This document shows positions 1-11,859 of a stretch of DNA of 64,000 bases, in pieces. The stretch's first letter is position 1. Each line of letters opens with the position of its first letter. The stretch comes from Megaleporinus macrocephalus (taxonomy: Eukaryota; Chordata; Actinopteri; Characiformes; Anostomidae): assembly GCA_021613375.1 (NCBI GenBank), contig CM038703.1, forward strand, positions 19,896,194-19,960,193. The letters run 5' to 3'. The notes beneath the pieces are model-generated. The model saw only the letters and a program-made list of their open reading frames with translations, did no database searches and had not been told where the DNA came from. The translations under genes and the position numbers were made by a program.

Positions 1-357
1 ACACAGGTTACAATACAGGAGCACTTTGCAGTTCTACAATCACAGCCTGTAGTCCATCTGTTTCTCTGTACACTTTGTGAGCCTCCCAAAGCATTCCAAA
101 AGGACCACCACAGAGCATGTATTATTTGGGTGGTGGGTCATTCTCATCACTGAAGTGCTGGAGTTTTTAAACACTGTGTCCACTCTGTGTGCACTCTATT
201 AGACACGACTACCTTGGTGGTCCACCACATAGATGTAGAGTCTTAGACAATAGCTCAGCTGCTGCTGCACAGTTTGTGTTGGTCATTCTCTAGTCCTTCA
301 TCAGTGCTCACACGATTCTGCCCACAGAACACTATAAGCTGGCTGTTGCTAGTTGGT
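1..357 (-). repeat. Interspersed repeat fragment, family A (minus orientation)
   Basis: The reverse complement reads like a repeat common in otophysan genomes: blocks around GACCACTGATGAAGGACTAG, TCTAATAGAGTGGAC and TTTAAAAACTCCAGCA (degenerate here). The element is cut by the window edge. Family membership is from memory. A plus-orientation piece follows at about 480-575. Confidence 0.5.
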
Positions 358-479
358 GGGCTATTCTATTTCTATTTTGTATTGTGAGAATTTTTCTATT
401 TTGTATGTTCTATATTCTATTTATTTTATTTTAGTTTAATGTTTTGTTGCAACTATCCTGTGCACTTGTGGAACAGCTA

Positions 480-578
480 CTAACAACAATGTGTTCCTAC
501 ATGGTAAGTGGAGCTGATAAACTGGACAATGTGTGTAGATTTAAGGAGGAGGTTTGAATGTTATGGCTGATAGGCTGA
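480..578 (+). repeat. Interspersed repeat fragment, family A (plus orientation, 3' end)
   Basis: It contains ATGGTAAGTGGAGCTGATAA and GGAGGAGGTTTGAATGTTAT followed by GGCTGAT, matching the end of the fragment at 14186-14375. It sits head-to-head with the copy at 1-357. Confidence 0.5.
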
Positions 579-580
579 TG

Positions 581-2150
581 GCTGATATATACAGTTTCTA
601 TCGACTAGTTTCAAGCATGAAGCAATAAAATCAAATGTCCTGTATAACCGTACCAGGATGTAACAAAGAAACTGTTGATGTTATATTATCCAACATCATC
701 TGCAACTTCTTTCTCTCTTAAACCAAAAAGCATACATGCTTACAATAGTTTGCTATTAATGAATAGGTTCAGACCATTTTACCAAGGCCTTAGACCATAA
801 TTAGCTTGTAGAGCTATGGCTTGTTCACAATCATCTTTAGGAATGGCAAGGTGATGCATGCATGCTTTATAAATACTCTGACTCCTTAAACATTGTAGCA
901 ACAATCAGAAGCCAAGGGCTTCTCTAAGCAGTAGCCTAGCATATAAAAAATGACAGTAATTGATTCCCACAAAGAAGCAGGCTATGAGAAGATAGTAAAG
1001 CATTTTCAGGTAGCCATTTCCTCAGTTTTAAATGTAATTAAGAAATGGCCATTAATAAGAACACTGGAGGTCAAGGTGAGGTCTGGCTGACTCAGAAATC
1101 TTTCAGAGAGAACTGCCTGTAGGATTGCTAGAAAGGCAAATCAAAACCAATGTTTCACTGCAATAGACTTTTAGGAAGATTTAGCAGCTGGAGTTGCGGT
1201 GCACTGTTAAATATAGACTTTGTGGAAGAGAAAATCTGCCTCACATACCTAACATGAAATTTGCCATCGGAATTTTATAAAGGAACATCTAAACAAGCCT
1301 GACACATTTTGGAAACAAGTCTTCTGGAATGATATTACAACTGAATTTTTTTGGCTGCACTAAGCAAAGGTATGTTAGAGAAAAACAGAGTGTAGAAATC
1401 TTTAAGCAAGGGGTGGGTTGGTCATGCTTTGGGCATGTGTTGCAGCCACTGGCACAATTCACTGGTAGGGAGAAGAATGGATTCAATTAAATGCCAGCAA
1501 GGTCTGGAAACAAACATCTCTAAAAAACACTGAAGATGAAATCAGGATGGCTTCTATAACAGGACAATGATGCTAAACACACCTCAAAATCCACAATGGA
1601 CTACCTCAAGAGGCCCAAGGTAAAGGTTTCGCCATGAGTTCCCCAACCTCATGTTATTTATGTACAGCTGTTTAAAGCCGTGTTCACTAGTCATGTACAG
1701 GCTGGGATCAGAATTTGACAAAATTGTTACCACTGAAGAATTTGGTGAAGTGTAGGAAGCATTATTTTTGTTTAGGTAGTGACAAAGAATAGTCAATCAC
1801 AGTTAAAGAAAAGGTAGAAGAATATCTGTTTAAAGTCCAAGTCAGTTACAAGTGGGAAGATGACTCTAATAGAAGTAAATGATTATACAATTAAATTGAA
1901 GAAAAGGCTATTATGAGTTCATTTATAGGAGCTCACCCATGCCCCAAATATTTGTCCTCATGCATGATCAACTATGTCGATATGTTTTTTCAACTGGGGC
2001 CACTCCATGACATGTGGACTAAAGCAATGACTAAAGCAATCAGCCAAGGCATCCACCAATAAGCAGGAGACAATTCTCTCTTACTACCATCACTGCAAAT
2101 GCACACATTTCATATACTGCGAAGTCAATAAAGATGCATATACCTTTTAT
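581..2150. other. Intergenic DNA, nothing recognised
   Basis: AT-rich, short spurious open frames only, no repeat family that I recognise. Confidence 0.5.
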
Positions 2151-2154
2151 TCTA

Positions 2155-2560
2155 TCCGGGGCTCTTTTTAATTAGCATAGGGCGGCGGCCACAATAATAA
2201 TGTAACTGCTGCACTTACTTACTGTCTCTCCGCCGCCATCTCTTATGATGAATCGGCCCATTCGGCATGTAAATAATTAAAGTCCCTGATTAATTCACTG
2301 TACAATCAATCAATAATAGAACAGAGCCATGACAGGTTACTTTTAGGTCTGCGTGTGAATCCTGCTGAATGTTTAATGATATTTCAGCGCAAAAACAAAA
2401 GGCATTGAAGGAATAATTTGAATTTAATGCAGTGGGCCTGCATTTGATCATCAGGCACAATGACAGCTGCTGTCACAAGTTAATCAGCTTCTTTTAATTT
2501 AGAGGATCATAACTGCGAGTGTGCATTTGGCGGGTTTTATCTTTGAAGACCAAGTAACAT
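2155..2560. promoter_or_regulatory. Candidate conserved non-coding element
   Basis: Non-repetitive, rich in homeodomain-type words (TTTTTAATTAGC, AAATAATTAAAG, CTGATTAATTCA, AATCAATCAATAAT, GTTAATCAG) and in TGACAGCTGCTGTCA, a palindrome combining a TGACAG (MEIS/TGIF-like) motif with an E-box. No coding potential. Conservation is inferred from texture. Confidence 0.4.
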
Positions 2561-3329
2561 GCTTTAATTATCTTAATAAATTCTCTCTGCAGGCCTGATG
2601 GGAACTGCCCCTACTATTACTGTCAGGGAGACCTATGCTCCTGGGACGGTGGTGCTATGTTGTAGCGCACAGGGCAGCCAACCCCAGAGCACCAAGTGGA
2701 AAAAACAAAAACAAAACAAAAAGGCAACAACTGAACAAAGACGGTGACAAAGTAAACAAAGAGGAGTTCTAATAATAGCTTTCCCTAACCATGCAATTAG
2801 AGACAGGGTAGGACAGAAACTGTGGAGAGGCAGAATGGAGGCAGGACATTTTCCTATGCAGCAGAATGGAAGGAGCCAGAGCTCGTCGCCGCATGTATTC
2901 TTCAGTCTTCTTTGCTGGGAAGCACTAAAAGAGAGCAGGCCAAGAAGATGAGGGAATAGTGACACCACTGGTGGTGCTGTTTGCCAGTAATGAGGGGGTC
3001 TACTGACAGAGTGCGCGCATGGGGGACTAGTCTTTGATTATTCAGTTCCACTGCTTCCCTCTCATACATGCACTGACCAACAAACTAATCAGCCGAGCTG
3101 TCACGATCTGCCTTACAAGCGCTGGATGGCGCGGCAAATCAATCCGCCTGTTTATTTCTGGAGAGGAAACATCCCTGAGGAGAAGCCCGCTGAAGAAAAA
3201 GAGTTGGATTTAGAGTCAAGTTAAAGCGAACACGTTTTTAAAGCCCTTCGGGTGCCCCAAAGCTGTTCGCACAATAACAAAAAAGAGGCTTTAGTAGAGA
3301 TGTTGTCAGTTAATGCTAATCGCTAATTC

Positions 3330-3730
3330 CCTCAGAGTGCTATGTTGGTCCCTTTGATGCAGAGCATTGACGGGCCGCGGGACACGAAATGCTGCATGTG
3401 CGTTTTCCCCGGGTCGTGGAAGTGGGGGGGTGGGGGCAAACAACATTTTTGGCATGGCTTCTATGGGCAACATGTTTATCCCATAGTTGGAGCGCCAAGC
3501 CCCGGACTTCCTGGCGCTGGATTTTGCAAGGTCAGCCTGTAGCATGCAGAGAGAATTGTAGGAGCAGGCTGTCGTGCACCTCTTTGCTCGCTTGCTCTCC
3601 CCCCCCCCCTCTCTCTCTCTCTGCAGAGGCTTTTCATCACGCACTCCGCTCAGTGGGCTTACAGCCACCTCCATTCGCCCTGCTCTCCATCAGACTGCTG
3701 CTAGAGTGCCGGCTAACTCACTGAACCACT
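3330..3730. promoter_or_regulatory. GC-rich non-coding island
   Basis: High-GC stretch with GGGCCGCGGG and CCCCGGG words, a C/CT-rich run at 3597-3624 and open frames on both strands without recognisable protein content. It may be a regulatory element or an untranslated exon of an unseen gene. Confidence 0.3.
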
Positions 3731-3894
3731 CATTGCATTGCATTAGCAAGGTTAGACCAGTGCCGGTGACATTGACAGTACAGCTGGAAAAGGTTTCGCC
3801 CCAATCTTTGAGCATTGCGTTGCTAAATTGTACTTTACTGTGAGCTCGAGAGCACCTTTCATTTAGTTCATTTACAGACACAATGGACTGATTT

Positions 3895-4220
3895 GAGGAC
3901 TGGGACTGATTTCTCCAAAGAGTCAGTCTTCAGGATGTTGGTTGCACCTATTGTTTCTTGTGATTCGTTTAATCCCAGACACATTCAGTGATGCTGATGT
4001 CTGGGCTCTGGGGTGGACAGTCCATTGTTCTCAGAACCCCAGTATTTTCTTTTTCTCAGGTTTTTTTGTCTGTTTCCTTTTCTCAGATACAGCTTCTTGT
4101 CCTTTCAGACCCAGAGCACAGGAAGGATGGACAGAAACACTGAATTTCTAAAAGACGAAAGCTTTAAGGGCTGTGTCTGATGGAGGCGGTTTTGGTGGCC
4201 TACCCACTTTCTCTGTATCC
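3895..4220 (-). mobile_element. Tc1/mariner relic
   Basis: TGATGTCTGGGCTCTGGGGT and GGACAGTCCATTGTTCTCAG are the reverse complement of the conserved transposase stretch around PQSPDLN. The surrounding text is heavily decayed with no usable frame. Confidence 0.5.
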
Positions 4221-5439
4221 TTAAATCATTTATAGAACTCCAGTGTTTTTTTTCTCTTAAACTTATTTTCGTTTGACTCCCTCACACACACATCTCCTGA
4301 AAATAAAGAACTCAATAGCCGTTTTAACTGGAAGTAAAATAAATGAAATAAACGGTGGTCTCTGACTGAGGATGTTCTGTTTGTTGATATTAACCTCAAG
4401 CGTGTTTATCATGATCCTCGAGCAACAGCATCCAATACTGACAAGGCGGTTTGGCAAGAATGATCTACTCTGTAATTCCCTAAAGCATGCGTATCTCTTA
4501 AATAATGAATGAAGCCCGGTCTATAACAAACAACATATTGCTTTCTGTATTCATGGATTTCCAGCACCAACGCCGTTTTCTTTATGGGTGATTGGACAGC
4601 AAATGAAATAAGTATTTACGGTGTTATAAATTTGCCAAACGCTCTCCCAGTACACACTGCAATTAGTGTTTTGTTCCGAATAAAGCTTAAGATTTACCCA
4701 AATTAGGCCTGAGCTATTACAAGAAACAGGCATTAAACTAAATTGGTCCTTAGGTGGGTATTAAAGGTGCAATTGTTGTTCTGGAAATAAAGGAAATGCT
4801 GCAACTGCAACATCTTGAAAATATTCGCGGCACGTCATCCACTGGAAAGTCTTCCTGCACAGTATATCCTGCTTCTTTTGAGTATTCTGCTGTGAGGGCT
4901 AGCGTTTCTCGTTTGGCTGTGTGTTAGGCTCACTGAACAGGTACATGAGGGTGCTATCTGCAATGCTGCACAGCACTCTAGTGGTCACCAGGGGAAAGCA
5001 TGTGTGGATGTGCCTGCATGAGCGCACACTTGTGCATGCCTACATGCGTGCTTTTTGTGTAGGCATGTGCTTTTTTATTGAGAGGCGGCTTTCTTTTATT
5101 TCATGAATGAATCTTTGACAGTAGCATCCAGATGGCAGAAGAGCAATTTTCATTACTTGTATTGTTGCACTCCACTTAAGTCATGAATCTAGTCGCGCAA
5201 AATCAATAAGATTTCCATCCTAAGGGACTGAGACACAATTTATCCTAGAGACTTAATGGATATAACAGTCCATTCAGGCACTATCAAAGACACTGATGAT
5301 CTATTTCTCGTGACGTAAACAGGCATGAATATGCACGACAGAACTTTCTGGTGGCTCTGAAACGAAGGAAGGAAGTAGCGTTTTGATAATTGAGGGATAA
5401 TTGCTCTCACTATATACAGAATCCACATCGACCCCGCTC

Positions 5440-6170
5440 GCTGCTGTACGTCTGTGTGCGATGAGTCTCAATGAGGGATGGCTGTCTGCAGGAGGGTGAT
5501 GTGTCATATGAGTGCGTTTCTGCATAATCCAGGAGGCAGGCGACCCATACAGCCTCCTATTAACCTCCGCCTGTCCTTTTTCCACTGCTTCCAGGACTTG
5601 CCCTGAGCCTAGACCTTTTGATTCAGGCACGAGCCTGCTGAAAAACGAGCTCTGTGCTCTAGGCGAGGTTTCTGAAGCAGCTGCCAAGCCTCCGTACGTC
5701 AAGCTTTGCCATACACCAGGTCGGCGCTGTGTGATAAGATGTTAAGGAGCCGGTGCAAGGCAGTTGCTAAACCTTTCCTGCTAATTTCACACACTTTTCG
5801 CTCATGTTTCATCAGCGCGCATAATTACTCGCCACGGCTATGGGACAAAAACTGCTTTAATGAGCCCATTTCAAGTCATATCGCCTCCGTCGAGTGAATT
5901 GGCCACGTCCATCATGCCTGTATAATCCTTTCCTCATTAGAAGAACGGCTGGAGAAGGAGCGGAGCGGAGCCTGGACAAAAGAGTGGAGGTGTGAGTGCG
6001 CGACTGCCACTGTACGGAGGTGGAAAATGTACTTTTAATTAAATCCCGCCAGCCAATCAGCCTTTATCTCCCTGCCATGGGAGCAGGAAAGGCAGTCAAG
6101 ACGCCATGTGCCTTTACACCAGAACATGAAACAGATATTAAAACGATAGCCCTCTTCCACGGGCTGAGCT
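5440..6170. promoter_or_regulatory. Candidate conserved non-coding element cluster
   Basis: Non-repetitive, with TAAT-type words (GCATAATTACTCG, TTTTAATTAAAT), a CCAATCAG box (6052-6059) and a balanced GC content. It contrasts with the AT-rich, repeat-bearing DNA after 7 kb. Confidence 0.4.
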
Positions 6171-6227
6171 CATGAACAATGGATGTGGGCTTGCTCTTCC
6201 CTTTATCAGCCATGATAGGCAGCTAGT

Positions 6228-6310
6228 TCTCAGTCCAGAATTGAACCCCAATGGTGTTTTAGAGGTGTGAGGCGCTTAACCCAGCAGTGCGGGAGCTAAC
6301 CATCCTCTTT
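6228..6310 (-). repeat. Possible tRNA-derived SINE head
   Basis: On the minus strand GGTTAGCTCCCGCACTGCTG resembles an A box and GGGGTTCAATTCTGG a B box, with spacing close to that of a tRNA. Arms do not fold cleanly, so it is not a functional tRNA. Confidence 0.25.
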
Positions 6311-6439
6311 GAGCTTCATTTGGCTGGAAGACTCTCATGTTCAGCAATGACCTACCAGCAAAGGCCTAGCAGGGCTGTGGAGAAACAGCAGTACAGTCCA
6401 TTCCACTGTTGATAAACTGAATAAACTGATTTGGCTTGC

Positions 6440-6760
6440 CAGAGCTGCCCAGTTGTGTCATGTTATTTCTCAAGGCTGATACAATTACTCTACATTTACT
6501 TTAATTGAAATCACTAATCATCATGACATTCGGTGAATGATGATGATAGATGATCAATTACACAAGTGGATTTTCGGAGTCTTGTGCAGAGGGAAGCTCC
6601 AACTAGTTTGCGTTTTTTGTCGTACGTGACCCTTACTTCACCCCTTTTCCTTGTCAGCCCCTTAATTTGCTGATGAATCGGCCGACTTTGTTGTCTTTGA
6701 CACGTCTGGCTTGGCTCATCTCTAAAAGGCCTTTAGCTTGTCAAAAAATCATCTCACGCA
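6440..6760. promoter_or_regulatory. Candidate conserved non-coding element
   Basis: Contains CAATTAC, TTTAATTG, CACTAATCATCATGACATTC, GATGATGATAGATGATCAATTA and CGTACGTGACCC. It shares the 13-mer TGATGAATCGGCC (6671-6683) with the element at 2155-2560 (2246-2258). Confidence 0.4.
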
Positions 6761-7544
6761 AGCTAATATTTCTACCAAACAGACCTCTGAGCTGTTCACT
6801 GTGGCAGACTGATTTCTCCATGTCATAAAAGGGATACTAGACCAGTCAATTACGCGAGCACACAAATCAGCATTGCTGACTTGAGTGGAGCTGCCGCAGT
6901 TGCATAAAGCTCCAAGCAAGCACATGCAAATGGCCAGAGGAGGGAGAGAACTGGCTTCGAGAAAGTGTCTCATGAAGGAAAGCCATGTGCTAGTTACAAA
7001 TGAAAACGACCTACAATGCGCCTAGTGGACCTTTTAAAGAAATTGCATGGCTGCATGGGATGCTCAGCTCTGGGCTGGAGGGAATAACAATAAATGGGCA
7101 GTAATCAAGTTGAATGACCGCAGACCTTCACCCAGAAGAACTCGTTCATTTCCACACAGAGAGGATTGCTGTGGAGTCATGCAAAATAGAAAAACAAACC
7201 AGGGCGAGCGCGGATGAATATGTTAACGAAGAGGATCTATCTTCCGCAGGTCTTTCCAACAATAATGTGTAATGCAAGCAAATAGGATTTGCAGCAGAGC
7301 TTAGGATATCCTGAGATGACATTTGGATGAACACAAATACGCAACCCAGTGAATAAATCAAAGGATGAGGATTCATACAGTACTTTCAATCTCAACCTAT
7401 GACACTGATCAACCTGTATGTGCGGTATCTGTAAAACAAGGAAGGAGGCTAAATGCTACAAAATAGAGCTAAAGCTCAATTCACCTGTCAAATCCTACAC
7501 ACCGCTTGGGTGGGAGACGGGGAACGTCAGGCACAAAAAAAATG

Positions 7545-7597
7545 CAAGAGAGGTAGAAGGAGAGAGAGAGAGAGAGGGAGGGAGGGAGAGAGGGAAC
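7545..7597. repeat. GA-rich microsatellite
   Basis: Imperfect GAGAGG/GGGA run with an uninterrupted AG core of about 18 nt. Confidence 0.8.
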
Positions 7598-9839
7598 AGG
7601 GAGTAGAGTAAAGAGACCTGCCACGGTTAGTCAAATGAAAGGAGAAGCAGGGCGAGTGATGAAAGTGCAGACACGGCAACTTCTTTCAGGTGGCTGAGCC
7701 TTCAGAATAAGTCTGGTGGAGCATTGGCAGGCTGGTGCAGAAAGAAAACCCTCTGTGTGAACATGACACACTCTGTCAAACGTACCAGCCTCAGCATAAG
7801 TACAAGAGATCCACAGGACACTTGGACAGGAGAAGGCAAGCAAAGAACCAGAGAGGGACTGCTTTTAAAAAGGTTCACCTCAAATGATCTCAGTGTAGAC
7901 AACCAAAGGGCATTTATTAATGCAGACAATACCTTTTTAATGACAGTCTATGGAATACATTAATTGTCAAAGATATATAAGGCTTAAATCTATCTCAGGA
8001 ATTTGCATTACTTTAGAAATATGAATGAAGACTGGAAATGCTTGCTGCTCCATTTATTCCTGCAGTGTAAGCAAAGCAATGTGGTAATGCGTATTGGTAT
8101 CATTGTGTTTATTATAGTTCTTGTATTGTGTTCATTTTGTATAGTTTATTATAGATTTAGTATTGTGGTGGTGGAGAGGGACAGATGCAGACTGTACCGC
8201 CAGAACATGGTAAATGCTCATCCTGTGATTAAAGACTGCTGCATCTCCCTGACTCTGTCTGACTCTCTCTAGGATTAAGTGATGAGGCTGGTTGGTTTGG
8301 GTTATACATCACGTATGTGTAAATGAAGCACCCTTATTGACTCGGGTTGTTGTTTGTGTATGTGCCTCTGAGCTCTTGCTGGGTTATCCAGTCAGTGTGC
8401 GTCAGCCGTGCCCCAGGCCAGTGCCACAGTATATAAAGTCGATAACGGTAAAACGTCCTGCATGTCCTATCCTGCATGTAACTCATCACCGTGATTGGCT
8501 TTGTAAAAACACACTTTAAGCTAAAATCTTAACATTAAACATGTATCAGAGACCAGCCACCATCACTGTGAACAATTCTAACTTGATAAGCTTCTCTAGA
8601 ACGAAGCATTTAACATTAAACAGCTCTGTAGGACTTTGTTGACATTTGACCTATTACATTATGCAGAATGTTTGCAAAATAGGTGGAAATTCACATTATT
8701 GCAAGCCACACCACAAATGAAAGGGACATATCTGTTAAAACAATAGATATACAGATATATCCTCCCTCTTCAGCTTTAACCAGTTCACTTCAGCATCAAA
8801 CTGCCAAAAGTGTCTGCAGTGGTGGAAAGCAATGTCAATGACTTGACACTACAGTGGCTCACTATCACCCTATGAGATACAAAGTGATATTACGAGACAG
8901 GACATACGGGGGCTCGCTGGTTAACATTTTGGTATGTTTTACATATCGCTCCTTTAAATATGCACAAATTATCAACTGTTTAAAAATCTAAATATCTAGC
9001 TTTGGAAGTAATAGAATTGTAATAGAAATGTTATTTCACTGTGGAGACACACATCAAAGAAAGTATTTTACAGAACAATAATTACAGCCTCAGTGTTTTA
9101 TCATAGGATGTAAAAAAACTTAACTGCACTACCCAGTGAGATCTGAGAGAACACATACCATTTCTGTACATGTTGTTGTTGTTAAAAAAAGGTTTGGATA
9201 ATCTAATTATATTCTACAGGAAACAAGCTTTTCAGTGATTTACGACATTACGTTTTTTGCGCCAAGTGTGGACAGACACACAATTAGACACTAGTAGCAC
9301 AAATTGACTAAACACGCAGCAATAAACATATTTCTGTTGAGTTTTGACATTTTCTATGATTGCAGTTGCAAAAGATTGCAAAAGAACACATATTACTGAT
9401 GCAATTTATTCAGAAATCTGAAAAAAATGATTAAAGGGGCCAAAATCTGCCTGTAGTGTCTGGCCTTAATGAGGTTTTAAGTAGTTTCAATGAAATGTAC
9501 CTCTCATAAATCAACTAACTAGCTGTCTCCATCTGAATAACTCTACAAAAAGATCCATCTGAATGTTGAAACCTACTGCAACCCACTGCAATAATGATAT
9601 GCTAAAGGCAAATTTAATGAGACCTTTAAAAAAAGAAACGCAATAAAACAAACTCAATTTAAGACAGCTAGAACACATACCTGCCAGTGAGAGAGGAAAA
9701 GCCAAAGGCTGCGTTTAAAGGAACGGAAGCACAATCAACCCTTCCATCACCGTCATCTGCTCCGCAGCTCTCCATTTCACTTAAGTCTAAATCACTGTGA
9801 AATCATATCACCTATTTCAAAGCATGATGAGACAGCCCA

Positions 9840-10115
9840 ACTGTATGGCTGAGGGAAAATATTATGCAGTGAGAGATGTTCCAATTACGGAATGGGTTTT
9901 CAAGAATCTGTAGCTAAAAGGCAGCGCTGTGCAGAAAACGGTCCTCATCTACTTAAAGATGCTTCAATTACAGCCTTATTAAATTTTAAAGAGTTTTTAT
10001 GGCCACCCTGCAGCCTGGGAAAGGTCAAGGCTGTCACAGAGAGATTAAAAAGTTCACTAACATAGCTATTTTAATAGCCTCAGTGCAGAGGTGCACATTC
10101 AACAGCCTTCTCAGA
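9840..10115. promoter_or_regulatory. Possible conserved non-coding element (weaker)
   Basis: Non-repetitive stretch with GTTCCAATTACGG, TTCAATTACAGCC, TTATTAAATTTTAAAG and AGCTATTTTAATAGCC (near-palindromic). Texture only. Confidence 0.25.
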
Positions 10116-11208
10116 CAGTTTTGACAACTGAAGCTTTAGTGAATACAGACATTAATAAGAGTTTGCATTTTGGTATTCAGTGTTGTTAATGACAATTTGG
10201 GTCACTGTTTAAAGTAAAAAACTATATTTACTTGTGGACGCCCAAATGAGATCCACCCTTAATTTACAGCATACATCCTGGCCTTAGCCTGAAAGATGTA
10301 AGAACATGGCTTTTCCTTAACAGCCAGCATGGGAGATGGCTAACAGGCTTTTCCAGTAATGCTATGATACTGGTGCAAAAGCAGATAAAGCAAAAGGGGA
10401 ATTCCACTCGCTTAAGAAGAATACTTTTTAGGGGAGAAACCACCGGCAGCATTAACTCTATAGCCTGTATAGCAGGCGGGTCAGTAACAGCCATGTAATA
10501 TCCGTAGATGTTAGACACTAACTCAACTAAACCAGCCCCACAGTCTGGCACAAAATGGCATAATGAGACATATACACATCTTTAACTAAACTACAGCAAT
10601 TTCGTTCAAATATTTACAACCTCTCTTACTGTGAATCTGTCTCTTCCTGCTCTCATGCTTCCACGGTCCCATAAGCCAGAACCAGGATTTTACAATGTTA
10701 TGCTTTAATTTGAAGAATTGATATACTAAATAAACTCAACTTACAAAGCAATGCAATAAATTATTAAATATCAGCAATATTAATGAACAAACATAATTAG
10801 CTAGCTAAGAGCAAGCATGTGCTTTAAAGTACACTTAGCTACAGCAAATTGGTGAAACAGTAGGCTAAACACCAAATGTGATGCCATAAAAACACCTTAA
10901 CATGGAATAGGTTTGCTGAATGTTTGCTACCGCAGTCAGAAAATCTATATCAAGTTTTGTTAGTAGGTTAAAACATCATGAAACTGCTCTTGCCCTTGGT
11001 TTGCCATTCACACCACCTAAAGATGGTCTACTCTACTGCACTCTGCTGGGTTAAAACCTTGCGCACTTAGCGCACTAATGCATGAGCATCACAGTCATCC
11101 CGTATGCGCTGTTGACTGCAATTTATAGCCCTGTTTACTGGAGTGAATCTCATAGATGCAAACACAGATGTCACTTCAGTCACTCTCCTGTCTATTCTAA
11201 CCCTAATC

Positions 11209-11713
11209 CAGGGGTGTCCAAAGTCCGGCCCGCAGGCCAAATGCAGATTTTTATATATTTATTTTATTGCCATCACATTATTGGTGGCCCGTCGTAATTC
11301 TTCCTTTCATTTGATGGGGGCAGCAGTACATATACATGTATAGTATGTTTCCCCACTGTATTAGCAATCGAAGTACTGGGTGTCCTAAATTAACGTAACA
11401 ACGTTCAGTAATGGCTACGCCAAAAAAGGGCCAAGGCGATAGTGAAAACTGGTGATTACAAGAGAGATGGAAGTCCGAATATTATTTCTGAGAGAGACGC
11501 TGCAAACTTGTGTGTCTCTTATACCAAGTGACTATTGCGGTAATGAAGGAATTAAATATGAAGAGAGATTATGAAACAAAGCATGGACATTATAGTAAAT
11601 ACTCAGGGGATGAAAGGTCAGAAAAACGAGGTCTCACAGCAGCAACTGTTCTTCAGGGCACATGGGGCACAGGAGAACCTGACCAGAGCGAGTTACGAGG
11701 TGGCTATTCTAAT
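11209..11713 (+). mobile_element. hAT element relic with transposase fragment
   Basis: It opens with CAGGGGTGTCCAAAGTCCGG, which resembles the terminal repeat of hAT elements common in fish. The transposase remnant from 11411 follows. The right end is lost, as another repeat begins at about 11714. Confidence 0.6.
11411..11713 (+). pseudogene. Dead hAT transposase N-terminus with BED-type zinc finger
   Basis: From the ATG at 11411 the frame reads LQERWKSEYYF, RRCKLVCLLYQVTIAVMKEL and NMKRDYETKHGHYSKY, the BED-finger region shared by Charlie-type hAT transposases and their host-gene relatives (ZBED5, GTF2IRD2-like). Two stops interrupt it (after ENW at about 11453 and after EYYF at about 11489). 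A frameshift moves the next part, QQQLFFRAHGAQENLTRASY, to another frame. The usual RHYETKH has Asp for the first His. It is non-functional and unrelated to neighbouring genes. Confidence 0.65.
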
Positions 11714-11850
11714 CAGTGACACTGAGGTGTTTAAATACTCCAGCAGCACTGCTGTGTCTGATCCACTCACACCAGTACAACACACACTAACACACAACCA
11801 CTACATCAGTGTCACTGCAGAGAAACTCACCATCAGATGGTTCTCCATAC
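11714..11850 (+). repeat. Interspersed repeat fragment, family A (middle part)
   Basis: GTGTTTAAATACTCCAGCAG, TGTGTCTGATCCACTCACAC and the CAACACACACTAACACACAA block are the middle section of the same family, abutting the hAT relic to its left. Confidence 0.5.
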
Positions 11851-11859
11851 CATAATAGA

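Larger units (their letters stand above)
6770..11200. other. Intergenic DNA left of psmg3
   Basis: Apart from the GA tract at 7545 and the weak element at 9840 I see no gene, RNA or clear repeat. By human synteny the next gene to the left would be elfn1, outside this window. Confidence 0.45.

Noticed and set aside
5032..5070. Inverted pair GTGCATGCCTACA / TGTAGGCATGTGC
   Set aside because: It sits in a low-complexity TGCATG-rich stretch where such pairing arises easily; no further support.
6228..6310. Functional tRNA gene (minus strand)
   Set aside because: Box-like motifs are present but acceptor and anticodon arms do not pair; at most a SINE remnant.
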